50,383 nt of DNA, from the NCBI GenBank assembly GCA_045639845.1, contig JAZUDW010000027.1, positions 1 through 50,383 of the forward strand, written 5' to 3'. The translations under genes and the position numbers were made by a program. Shown one piece after another: positions 24,734 through 33,017 of this stretch. Position 1 is the stretch's first letter. Each line of letters begins with the position of its first letter. This DNA is from Colimorpha sp045639845 (GTDB lineage Bacteria; Bacteroidota; Bacteroidia; Bacteroidales; P3). The notes under the pieces are model-generated. The model searched no databases, was not told where the DNA came from, and saw nothing but the letters and a program-made list of their open reading frames with translations.

Positions 24734-27505
24734 ATGAAAGAACTCTTGTTTCGCTCAATACTCGTTGGCCGTCTGTGGCGGGGGTTCTTTATTACCGACC
24801 ACCAGCACCCCCCCATTCGGAGGCTGTTGGACTTGCTTTCGCGATGGCTCTGGCAGTTGCCTCAGACCTTGGGTGGTCTTCTTACGGGCATGGTGTATAT
24901 CGTATGCGGTCTGCAGGGAGGAGTGAGCAAGGTGGCCTACTCGCGCGGTGCCACGGTGGTGGTGACTCGCAGGAGTGGATGGGGTGCTGTGTCGCAAGGT
25001 TTCGTCATCGTTGGCTGCAGTGAGATAGATGCCTCCTGTTGGCTTTTTCGTCATGAATACGGCCATTGCCTTCAAAGCAAGGCTATGGGGTGGGCCTACT
25101 ATCCGCGCGTTGGGATCCCCAGTATTGTGGGGCGGGAATATCACAGCAAGAAACCGGTGGAACAAGATGCCAACCGGAGGTCAATGCTCTTTTTCGATAC
25201 TCCGCATCGTCAGTGGATGCGGGTGGCTCCGTCGTGGTACGATTATGCCTCATGGTTTATACCTGTGGTCGGTGTGATATGTGCAGGACTGCTTCATATC
25301 CGTGCAGACCGGATGGCTCTGGCTGCGATAGAGGCGCACGGCAACCATGGAGGGACCTCCAATTCGGACGGCCCCATACGCCGTAGGTTGATGGCCGGCG
25401 TGTGTGGAATAGCGATGATAGGTGCTACGCTTTTCATGGCGGGGTGCAGCTCCGATGGCGGTACCACCGATTATTTGTTAAGAGCCCGTGTGGACGGGCA
25501 GAACAAGGATGCTTTCCTTTACCGTTACCGTGATCCTGTTGCGGGACTTATGCATGCCGATAGCGCTATAGCCATCATCATAGACAGTCTGCCAGACTAT
25601 GCCGACGGCTATCTCCGCGCTTGCAACAATATGGCATACAACTGCTATATGCTTTCCGACTATGCCAACGTGGATTCCTGCCTGGCTCCTTGTTTTGACA
25701 GTGTGATGAGCATTCTTAATCCCGAAAACTTGGAGATGGAACAGCTTTTGGCTCAGTTGCTGAAGGCTCGCGTGCTGCAGCGACAGTGCTATACGGCCGA
25801 CTCTTACCAGATACTTTACGACATAGACCATAATCGCCGCCTATGGGTGCGCAATAAAGATAACGACCTCCACGATTTTGCCCTCATGGAGTACTATATT
25901 ACTTCGCTCACTCTCAATTATTTCTTCCGAAAAGGGGCTTTGGACAATGTGTGGCACCTGTTGCAAGAGATAGAAGAAGTGCGACCTGGGCTGCGTTGCG
26001 ATTTTGCTCAAGACGTGTCGCTCAATTATGCTATGGCTCACAGCTATATAAAGCTTTGTTCCACCATGGACGATGCTTCCTATATGCTGAAACGGGCGTT
26101 GGAGCTGTGTGGCGAGAACCTTAACATTATTAGCAACCGAAATGCTTTTGACCCCTACCATCTGGCCAATGTGTATCAATTGGTGGGGCTTATGCTCTCC
26201 GATACTCTTGTTCCGTCTAAGGCTTGGGCCGACAACGAGGCACTCTTCCGCTCATTGTGCGAGCTTATGGAATATCGGTTCGGACTTCCACCTTATCATG
26301 ATGGTGAGGATTTTGTGCTTCTGCTTTTCGAGGAGAGCACATCCCTTTTCCTTCAGCAAGCCGACCCCTACCAACGTATCGGTGCCACCGTCACCGTGGG
26401 CGACTATGCACTTTCGGTGGGCGACACTGCACTGGCTCAATACTACTATCGGCTGGCTTTGAACGATGAGACCCTTGCCGACTTCATGGCTCCGAAGTTC
26501 GAACAGCGTCTGTATGTAGGACTTATCAATAGCGGGGCCGCCTCTTCGATCAACGAGCTGGACGAGTGGATAGACAAAGAACGGCAGATTAACCAACTCA
26601 TTACTCGCAACGAGAGTACCGACTTTTTGCTTCAACATGAACTGCAGGAGGCTCGCAACACAAATAAGATGTATGCTGTGCTTTTCTCCTGCATAGGTGT
26701 TCTTATCTTGGTGCTCGTGGTGGTGCTGTGGCTCTTGGTTCGCAAAACCAAAGAACTCAAGCACGAAACACTCCGCCTTCAAGAAGCCAAGCGTCGGGAT
26801 GTGGAACGTATAGCCAACGTGGAGACTTGTCTCTCGGTGTTGCGCCACGATATCAATCCCTTTATGTCCTATCTGCAAAACAAGAGTCTGCCACCCGATC
26901 TGAAGCAAGAGGTGCTCTCCCGTATGTCGCGCACTTTCGACAACATAAAAGCTTGGACCAATATCAGTCTGCCTTCGGGGCTCCAGTTTCGGGCTTCCTG
27001 TTTCGACCTCTATGATGTGTTCTCCTCGCTCAGTGCCCATGTGCTCAACCCTGCACCTCAACATCTTGCTATCACTTTCCATTCCACATCCATCCGTGTG
27101 TGGGCCGATCGCGATCTGCTCGTTATGTTGCTCCGCAACTTGGTGGGCAATGCTGTACAGCATACACCCCAAGGCTCCATCGATATCAGGGCAGAACTCT
27201 GGGATGACGATCCTCGATTTGTCCATATCACTGTGGCTGATACGGGCTGCGGTATGTCTCCTCAACAGGTGGACGAGCTGTTTCGTACCGACAAAAAGAT
27301 AGTGCAACGTACCGATACGCTGGTTTCGGGGGCTTCGGGCAATGGCTTTGGTTTGATACTTTGTAGGTATATCATCAAGCAGCACGACGATCACACTATT
27401 CGAGGCTGTCGCATTTGGGCTGAGAGCGTTGAAGGGAAGGGCTCTACTATGCACTTTATCATAGCTATTGATCCTCAGCAAGTATCGGCAACCAATCTGT
27501 GTTAA
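24734..27505 (+). CDS. Sensor histidine kinase with N-terminal HEYGH metallopeptidase-like domain and TPR-like sensor region
   Basis: 923 residues from the ATG at 24734. Residues 1-200 are a membrane-linked domain: hydrophobic segments at about 45-62 and 172-190, and between them FRHEYGHCLQSKAMGWAYYP with the zincin-type HExxH at 107-111, followed by EQDANRRSMLFF. Residues 216-238 (RRRLMAGVCGIAM ... LFMAGC) read like a lipoprotein signal with lipobox Cys238, as if a second protein begins there. Residues 240-640 are helical and TPR-like, the usual periplasmic sensor of Bacteroidales kinases. A membrane span (646-670) and coiled coil follow. The kinase core has the unusual H-box LRHDINP (His704), the N-box LVGNAVQH (Asn806), G1 DTGCGM (836-841) and G2 GNGFGL (869-874). 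It should phosphorylate the regulator encoded 40 nt downstream. The signal is unknown. The fusion could be real or two ancestral genes joined by loss of a stop codon. Confidence 0.85.
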   Translation: MKELLFRSILVGRLWRGFFITDHQHPPIRRLLDLLSRWLWQLPQTLGGLLTGMVYIVCGLQGGVSKVAYSRGATVVVTRRSGWGAVSQGFVIVGCSEIDASCWLFRHEYGHCLQSKAMGWAYYPRVGIPSIVGREYHSKKPVEQDANRRSMLFFDTPHRQWMRVAPSWYDYASWFIPVVGVICAGLLHIRADRMALAAIEAHGNHGGTSNSDGPIRRRLMAGVCGIAMIGATLFMAGCSSDGGTTDYLLRARVDGQNKDAFLYRYRDPVAGLMHADSAIAIIIDSLPDYADGYLRACNNMAYNCYMLSDYANVDSCLAPCFDSVMSILNPENLEMEQLLAQLLKARVLQRQCYTADSYQILYDIDHNRRLWVRNKDNDLHDFALMEYYITSLTLNYFFRKGALDNVWHLLQEIEEVRPGLRCDFAQDVSLNYAMAHSYIKLCSTMDDASYMLKRALELCGENLNIISNRNAFDPYHLANVYQLVGLMLSDTLVPSKAWADNEALFRSLCELMEYRFGLPPYHDGEDFVLLLFEESTSLFLQQADPYQRIGATVTVGDYALSVGDTALAQYYYRLALNDETLADFMAPKFEQRLYVGLINSGAASSINELDEWIDKERQINQLITRNESTDFLLQHELQEARNTNKMYAVLFSCIGVLILVLVVVLWLLVRKTKELKHETLRLQEAKRRDVERIANVETCLSVLRHDINPFMSYLQNKSLPPDLKQEVLSRMSRTFDNIKAWTNISLPSGLQFRASCFDLYDVFSSLSAHVLNPAPQHLAITFHSTSIRVWADRDLLVMLLRNLVGNAVQHTPQGSIDIRAELWDDDPRFVHITVADTGCGMSPQQVDELFRTDKKIVQRTDTLVSGASGNGFGLILCRYIIKQHDDHTIRGCRIWAESVEGKGSTMHFIIAIDPQQVSATNLC

Positions 27506-27545
27506 ATCTTTTGAAATTATCAAAACAAAAAACTTTTAGCGTCCC

Positions 27546-28388
27546 ATGTCTCAAGATAAACTGAAAATAATGATAGTCGATGATGAGCCTATTATCCGGA
27601 AGGCCATCAAATATGAACTCAACGAGAGCCACGCTAGTATTCAGTGCCAGTTGAACGACGATGGCGAGGTGGTGACCAAAGAGGTGGAGGTGCTCGACAC
27701 TTTCGCTAATGGTCCGCAGCTTTTTGCGGCTCTCAATAATGCTCCCGACGAACGTCCCGACTATATTCTTGTGGATATGGAGATTCAAGGAGAACCTACA
27801 GGTGGTATCTTTATTGCCGAAAAGGTGCGGAAAATGTATAAGACTTCGCGTCAAACCGATATCGGCATCATCATCCTCAGTGGAAGGTTCGACAACCCCA
27901 TGGAGCAACAGTCTAATCGTCAGCAGCGCATACAGGAGATAGGGAAAGTGATTTTTGAGGCGCTACACCGTGGCGCCAATGCCTTTGTGAGCAAAAATGC
28001 GGTGGGGGGATTTAGTATTGATAATATTTTGCAGGCTGTCTCAAGTTTGGAGCGAGGAGAAAAATATTATTTTAACTATCCAGTGATGGTAACTCTCAAA
28101 GAGGCTGCCGAACAGTATTTTGCAGGCACCGTGGCCGGAACCGAAAGCGGCGATTTCAGCGACCGGGAAAAAGTGTTGCTGCGTTGGGAGGCGGCAGGCT
28201 GTACGGCTATGGAGATAGCACAGCGTATGAGCCCTCGCTATGCGGAAACGGAAAAAACGGTGCAAGATCTTCAAAAAGAAATCTCCAACCGCATGGATAT
28301 CGTCAACAAGTCAGGTGCTCGTATCGCCAAAGCGGTTGCATTGGGTCTTCTCAACCCCGTCGAAGTGCAGTTCCTTAAACGAAAATAA
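27546..28388 (+). CDS. Response regulator with C-terminal HTH-like domain
   Basis: 280 residues. The receiver domain (about 6-165) has the acidic pair Asp12-Asp13 (IMIVDDEPIIRKAIKYEL), the phosphoacceptor Asp77 in DYILVDMEI, Ser112 in IILSG and Lys150 in FVSKNA. It is longer than a standard receiver because of insertions near 30-50 and 115-135. The C-terminal 75 residues (from about 203, FSDREKVLLRWEAAGCTAME, then IAQRM) resemble a NarL/LuxR-type DNA-binding domain, with an extended tail. It is probably the partner of the kinase 40 nt upstream. The target genes are unknown; the flippase upstream and nadB downstream are only positional candidates. Confidence 0.88.
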   Translation: MSQDKLKIMIVDDEPIIRKAIKYELNESHASIQCQLNDDGEVVTKEVEVLDTFANGPQLFAALNNAPDERPDYILVDMEIQGEPTGGIFIAEKVRKMYKTSRQTDIGIIILSGRFDNPMEQQSNRQQRIQEIGKVIFEALHRGANAFVSKNAVGGFSIDNILQAVSSLERGEKYYFNYPVMVTLKEAAEQYFAGTVAGTESGDFSDREKVLLRWEAAGCTAMEIAQRMSPRYAETEKTVQDLQKEISNRMDIVNKSGARIAKAVALGLLNPVEVQFLKRK

Positions 28389-28638
28389 CCTTTGGATGAA
28401 AAGATCTTTCGGTGACTTTGAATAATTCGACTAGCTTGTCGTGTTTTGTTATCAGATAGATTCATCGCAGTGTTTATTTTTCATGGATATTGGCTTTTAG
28501 GTGCTGTGGCAATTGACTTTAGTGTAGGTGCGAGGTGCTGACAATACATATTCTTTGATATTTTTTTTGCAAATTACAATAATAAAAGGGCCTTTTTTGC
28601 GATATATTCTACATAAAATATTAATCTCAGCATAGACT

Positions 28639-30201
28639 ATGCGTTACGAAGTAGATTTCTTGATAATAGGTTCCGGCGTTGCCGGCCTCAGTTATGCCCT
28701 CAAAGTAGCCCCCTATGGTAAGGTGTGCATCCTTACCAAGGCCAACGCCGACGAGGGTTCAACTAAATATGCTCAAGGCGGTATAGCCGCTGTTATGTAC
28801 GACTCGGATAGTTTCGACAACCATATCCACGATACTCTTGTGGCAGGCGATGGTATTTGCGATCGCGAGGTAGTAGAGATGACTATCCGCGAAGCCCCCG
28901 ATCGTATTCGCGAACTGGTTCAGTATGGTGTCAATTTCGACCGTGAAGGCGATAAGTTCGACCTTCACCGTGAAGGCGGACACTCCGAGTTCCGTATCCT
29001 TCACCACAAAGACAATACTGGCGAAGAGGTGGAACGCGGACTTCTCGAAGCCGTGCGCAACCATCCAGGCATCGAGCTTAAAGAAAATCAGTTTGCTGTC
29101 GATATCATCACACAGCACCACTTGGGTCAGCGTGTTACTAAACAAACCCCCGATATACAGTGCTATGGTGCCTATGTGCTCAACGGCAGCACTCACGAGG
29201 TCGATACTTATCTGGCAAAAGTCACCCTCTTGGCTACTGGTGGCGTAGGCAACGTATATACCACCACTACCAACCCCATCACCGCCACGGGCGACGGTGT
29301 GGCCATGGTGCATCGTGCACGTGGTGTGATCCGTGACATGGAGTTTGCTCAGTTCCATCCTACTAGTCTCTACAACCCCACCGAGCGCCCCGCTTTCCTT
29401 ATCACCGAGGCTATGCGTGGTGCCGGAGCCGTACTCAAAGATCTCGATGGCAACGAGTTTATGCAGCGCTACGACGAACGTCTTTCACTGGCACCTCGCG
29501 ATATTGTGGCTCGCGCTATCGACAAGGAGATGAAGATGAGCGGTGCCGATCATCTCTATCTCGACGCTCGCCATATTGGCAGGAAAGCCCTCATGAATGG
29601 ATTCCCTACTATCTATGCTAAATGTCTGGAGATAGGCGTCAATATTGCCAAAGATATGATCCCCATACGTCCCGCTATGCACTACCACTGCGGTGGTATC
29701 GCCGTTGATATGCATGGTGAGTCGAGCATCCACAACCTCTTTGCCGCAGGCGAATGTTCGCGTACTGGCCTCCACGGTGGCAACCGTTTGGCCAGCAACT
29801 CGCTCCTCGAAGCTGTGGTATATGCTCACAATGCAGCCCAGGAAGCTATAGCTCGTGTGTCGAATCTCTCTTACTGCACTGCTGTGCCCGACTGGAATTC
29901 CAACGGCATGGTGCTCAACGAAGAGATGGTTCTCATCACTCAGACCAAGAAGGAGCTCCAGGAGATCATGTCCAACTATGTGGGCATTGTTCGTTCCGAT
30001 CTTCGCATGCAGCGTGCTATGGACCGTCTCAATCTCATATTCCGTGAGACCGAAGATCTCTACAACCGTAGTATTCTTAGCGAAGAACTAAGCGAGCTCC
30101 GTAACCTCATCGCCTGTGCCTACCTCATCACCAAGCAGGCTAAGGCCCGTCGCGAGAACCGTGGTCTCCACTATTCTATTGACTTGATCGATAATCAATA
30201 A
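28639..30201 (+). CDS. nadB: L-aspartate oxidase
   Basis: 520 residues. NadB oxidises L-aspartate to iminoaspartate with FAD, the first step of de novo NAD synthesis. Seen are the dinucleotide-binding motif IIGSGVAGLSYAL (9-21), STKYAQGGIAAV near 41-52, HREGGHSEFRILH near 110, LATGGVGNVYTTTTNP near 200, RDMEFAQFHPTSLY near 234 and HYHCGGIAVDMHGES near 353. The C-terminal helical domain is complete. The start ATG 28639 is supported by the immediate Rossmann motif. nadA and nadC are not adjacent. It sits 250 nt after the response regulator and ends at a clear terminator (30232-30273), so it is probably a separate unit. Confidence 0.96.
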   Translation: MRYEVDFLIIGSGVAGLSYALKVAPYGKVCILTKANADEGSTKYAQGGIAAVMYDSDSFDNHIHDTLVAGDGICDREVVEMTIREAPDRIRELVQYGVNFDREGDKFDLHREGGHSEFRILHHKDNTGEEVERGLLEAVRNHPGIELKENQFAVDIITQHHLGQRVTKQTPDIQCYGAYVLNGSTHEVDTYLAKVTLLATGGVGNVYTTTTNPITATGDGVAMVHRARGVIRDMEFAQFHPTSLYNPTERPAFLITEAMRGAGAVLKDLDGNEFMQRYDERLSLAPRDIVARAIDKEMKMSGADHLYLDARHIGRKALMNGFPTIYAKCLEIGVNIAKDMIPIRPAMHYHCGGIAVDMHGESSIHNLFAAGECSRTGLHGGNRLASNSLLEAVVYAHNAAQEAIARVSNLSYCTAVPDWNSNGMVLNEEMVLITQTKKELQEIMSNYVGIVRSDLRMQRAMDRLNLIFRETEDLYNRSILSEELSELRNLIACAYLITKQAKARRENRGLHYSIDLIDNQ

Positions 30202-30231
30202 GCATCATGCTTTGATGCTCTTTCATTATCT

Positions 30232-30273
30232 ATGGCGCTCCGCACTATGATGCTTGGAGCGCCATTTCCTCTT
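30232..30273 (+). terminator. Terminator of nadB
   Basis: A perfect 10-bp stem ATGGCGCTCC (30232-30241) / GGAGCGCCAT (30256-30265), followed by TTCCTCTTT. It lies 30 nt after the stop codon. Confidence 0.85.
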
Positions 30274-30983
30274 TAAGGTAAAGCTATAATTTACGAAAAC
30301 ATACGCTCAAGCGAATTGTCCGTTCGGAGATGGATCATTAATCGTCATGAATAAACCTATAAAATCGACCTATACGCCATAAAAGATCATTTAGTTTGAA
30401 CATTAATTATCATTGAGTCTTGTCGTTAGGTTGGTGATAAGAATAATGTTGACTGTGAGTTGTCGTTGTGCACTATCGGTTGGCGACATTTGGGGATGTA
30501 GCAGCCTGCTGTGAGGCATGATGCGGCGGGCTGCATAATTGGTAGTATGAAGTGATCGTGATAGATCGAAATATGGGGTGGACGATGAAGAGAATCAAAG
30601 CTTTGTCTTTGTGCAATACGAGTGATTGTTTCTCGTTGGGGAAAAAAGAAAAACAAGGGATAGAAATCGGCAACTACTATTACTGAGGTGGGAGAGGTGG
30701 TGTCCTTTTTCGAAAATTCTACACATGCGTGGTTGCTTGAAGATGTTTCATCTGTCGCAGTGCCCCATTTGCACGAAAGGTTTAGTTTTTACCCCCTACA
30801 CCTCATACCCCGTAGATGTTGAATGGAGAGGTGAATGATAAAAGGATGGTGAGAAGTTGTTATCTAAAATTATTATATTTTATTAGGTTGATAGTCATGC
30901 TGTTTTGTGACTGTAAAAGTTAAAAGTGAGGCGAGGCGGCTGCCAATTGAAAAAAAAGTAGTAATTTAGCACCCAGAAAGAAA
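30274..30983. other. Intergenic stretch upstream of recJ
   Basis: About 710 nt without a supportable gene. It contains one GCAGCC hairpin repeat (30501-30534). No consensus promoter was recognised upstream of recJ. Confidence 0.5.
30501..30534. repeat. GCAGCC hairpin repeat, second locus
   Basis: GCAGCCTGC (30501-30509) pairs with GCGGGCTGC (30526-30534) with one wobble. The motif ATGTAGCAGCCTGCTG is shared with the copy at 4580-4617. Confidence 0.65.
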
Positions 30984-32816
30984 ATGAAAGAGAAACGTTG
31001 GATATTACGCGAAGATACTGATGTAGAAACTGTTGAGAAATTGGCAGAAGCGTTAGGTGTGGATAAAATTATCGCCACATTGCTTGTAGAGCGTGGGGTG
31101 ACAACCTTCAAGGAGGCTAAGCAGTTCTTTCGTCCTAGTCTGGACCAGCTGCACGACCCCTTCTTGATGAAGGATATGGACAAAGCCATAGATCGCATCA
31201 ACAAGGCTATCCGAAAGAAAGAACGGATCTTGGTGTATGGCGACTATGATGTGGATGGCACATCAGCCGTGGCGTTGGTTTATTCCTACTTTAGAACGCT
31301 GCACAATAATATCGACTTCTACATCCCCGATCGCGATAGAGAAGGCTCGGGCCTGTCGTATCAAGGCATCGAGTATGCACACAAGACAGGTGTGTCGCTT
31401 ATTATTACGCTCGACTGCGGTATCAAGGCAGTGGAGCAGACACGTTATGCCAAGACGCTGGGCATCGACATCATTGTGGGTGATCACCATTTGGAAGGCG
31501 ATGAACTGCCCGATGCGGTGGCTATCCTAGATCCCAAGCGTCGTGACTGCCCTTATCCTTTCAAGGAGTTGGCGGGCTGCGGTATTGGCTTCAAGATAGT
31601 GGAGGCTTATCTGGAACAGAAGATGGGTGTGCGACTGTGCGACCATTTCGAGGCTTCGGATGTTCTGAAACGCAAGGCTCAGGAAACCCTGAAGCTGAAA
31701 CTGTTGCGCTATCTGGATTTAGTAGTGATAAGCATAGCCAGCGATATTGTGCCCATTGTGGGCGAAAACAGAGTGCTGGCATCGTATGGCCTGAAAGTCA
31801 TCAACACATGCCCTCGTCCAGGTATCGAGGCTATATTGTATTACGGCCATATAGAGCGCCGAAGCGAAGCCGATAGAAACAAAAACCCCGACAATGACAA
31901 TTATTTCTCACGCGATTTGAATATCAGTGACTTGGTATTCTTGTTGGGACCACGTATCAATGCCGCAGGCCGCATACGCAGTGCCTTCGACTCGGTGCGC
32001 ATCCTCATAAGCGACAATACGGTGGAGGCTCGTGCGCTGGCCGAAGAGATCAACACCTACAACATTCAGCGCAAGGATCTGGATACAGCAGCCACAGAGG
32101 CTGCCAAACAGAGGCTACACGACGATGTTTCGATGAAAGATCGCAAGACGATAGTGCTGGTTGATGAGTCGTGGCATCGAGGCGTAGTGGGTATCGTAGC
32201 ATCGCGTTTGGTGGAGGCTTTTTTCAAGCCCACCATTATCTTCACCCGTTCGGCCGACAATATTTATGTGGGATCGGCTCGCTCGTTTAAGGATTTTGAC
32301 ATACATGCGGCTTTGGAGCAGTGCTCGGACCTACTGGAGAATTTCGGCGGTCACAAGTATGCGGCAGGTGTATCGGTGAAACCTGAAAACTACGAGGCAT
32401 TTGTGGCTCGTTTCGAAGAGGTAGTGAGAGCCACCAACGTCGAGGCGGTGCAACAACCCGAGATAGTGATAGATGCCGAGATCAGCTTCTCGCAGCATAT
32501 CACTCCCAAGTTTCTCCGTATCTTGAAGCAGTTTGCTCCCTTTGGCCCCGAAAACAACATGCCGGTATTCTTGAGCCGCAGGTTGGTAGATACGGGATTC
32601 CCTCGCATAGTGGGCAACAACCACTTGAAGTTTTCGGCTATCCAGCTGGATGCTCGCAGCCGTTCCTATCCAGCTATAGGCTTCGGCTTGGGTGAATACT
32701 ATCCAGGTGTGAAAGCCGGAGAAGCTTTCGATATATGCTACAATCTGGAAGAGAACTATTGGAACGGCAAATCGGAGATGCAACTCAATGTCAAGGATAT
32801 CCGTTTCTATGACTAG
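30984..32816 (+). CDS. recJ: Single-stranded-DNA-specific exonuclease RecJ
   Basis: 610 residues. RecJ is a 5'-3' ssDNA exonuclease of recombination and mismatch repair, using two divalent metals. The DHH-family motifs are present: GDYDVDGTS (86-94), DCGIKA near 144-149, GDHH (166-169) and GPRINAAGR (322-330). The DHHA1 motif is GGHKYAAG (455-462). The C-terminal OB-like domain (FAPFGPENNMPVF) is complete. The ATG at 30984 is preceded by AAAG but, as usual in this phylum, by no strong Shine-Dalgarno. There is 200 nt between its stop and ettA, holding a degenerate repeat also found after ettA. Confidence 0.96.
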   Translation: MKEKRWILREDTDVETVEKLAEALGVDKIIATLLVERGVTTFKEAKQFFRPSLDQLHDPFLMKDMDKAIDRINKAIRKKERILVYGDYDVDGTSAVALVYSYFRTLHNNIDFYIPDRDREGSGLSYQGIEYAHKTGVSLIITLDCGIKAVEQTRYAKTLGIDIIVGDHHLEGDELPDAVAILDPKRRDCPYPFKELAGCGIGFKIVEAYLEQKMGVRLCDHFEASDVLKRKAQETLKLKLLRYLDLVVISIASDIVPIVGENRVLASYGLKVINTCPRPGIEAILYYGHIERRSEADRNKNPDNDNYFSRDLNISDLVFLLGPRINAAGRIRSAFDSVRILISDNTVEARALAEEINTYNIQRKDLDTAATEAAKQRLHDDVSMKDRKTIVLVDESWHRGVVGIVASRLVEAFFKPTIIFTRSADNIYVGSARSFKDFDIHAALEQCSDLLENFGGHKYAAGVSVKPENYEAFVARFEEVVRATNVEAVQQPEIVIDAEISFSQHITPKFLRILKQFAPFGPENNMPVFLSRRLVDTGFPRIVGNNHLKFSAIQLDARSRSYPAIGFGLGEYYPGVKAGEAFDICYNLEENYWNGKSEMQLNVKDIRFYD

Positions 32817-32854
32817 ATGGGCAGTTAAAGACGTGGAGAATGCGCTGTGATTCA

Positions 32855-32990
32855 ATATGTTGTTGAGATATTGAATTTTAAGTTCCAATGTGGTTGCTGA
32901 CCTTCTTTTGATTTAAAAGTTGCAAACGTTCCCGGTTCAACAAATAAACTATAACAGCTAAAGCATCAGCTTTAGCCTCACTGATCACCA
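32855..32990. repeat. Degenerate direct repeat upstream of ettA
   Basis: About 135 bp with the ordered landmarks TTGTTGAG, TTGCTGACC, TTCAACAAATAAAC, a CAGCTTT segment and a terminal GATCACC. The same landmarks in the same order occur at 34725-34860, so ettA sits between two related copies. Confidence 0.5.
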
Positions 32991-33017
32991 AAAAAGAAAC
33001 AAATAAACATAAATCAA

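Noticed and set aside
26252..27523. 423-codon frame opposite the kinase gene
   Set aside because: It is antisense to the kinase core, and the plus-strand frame has all kinase motifs.
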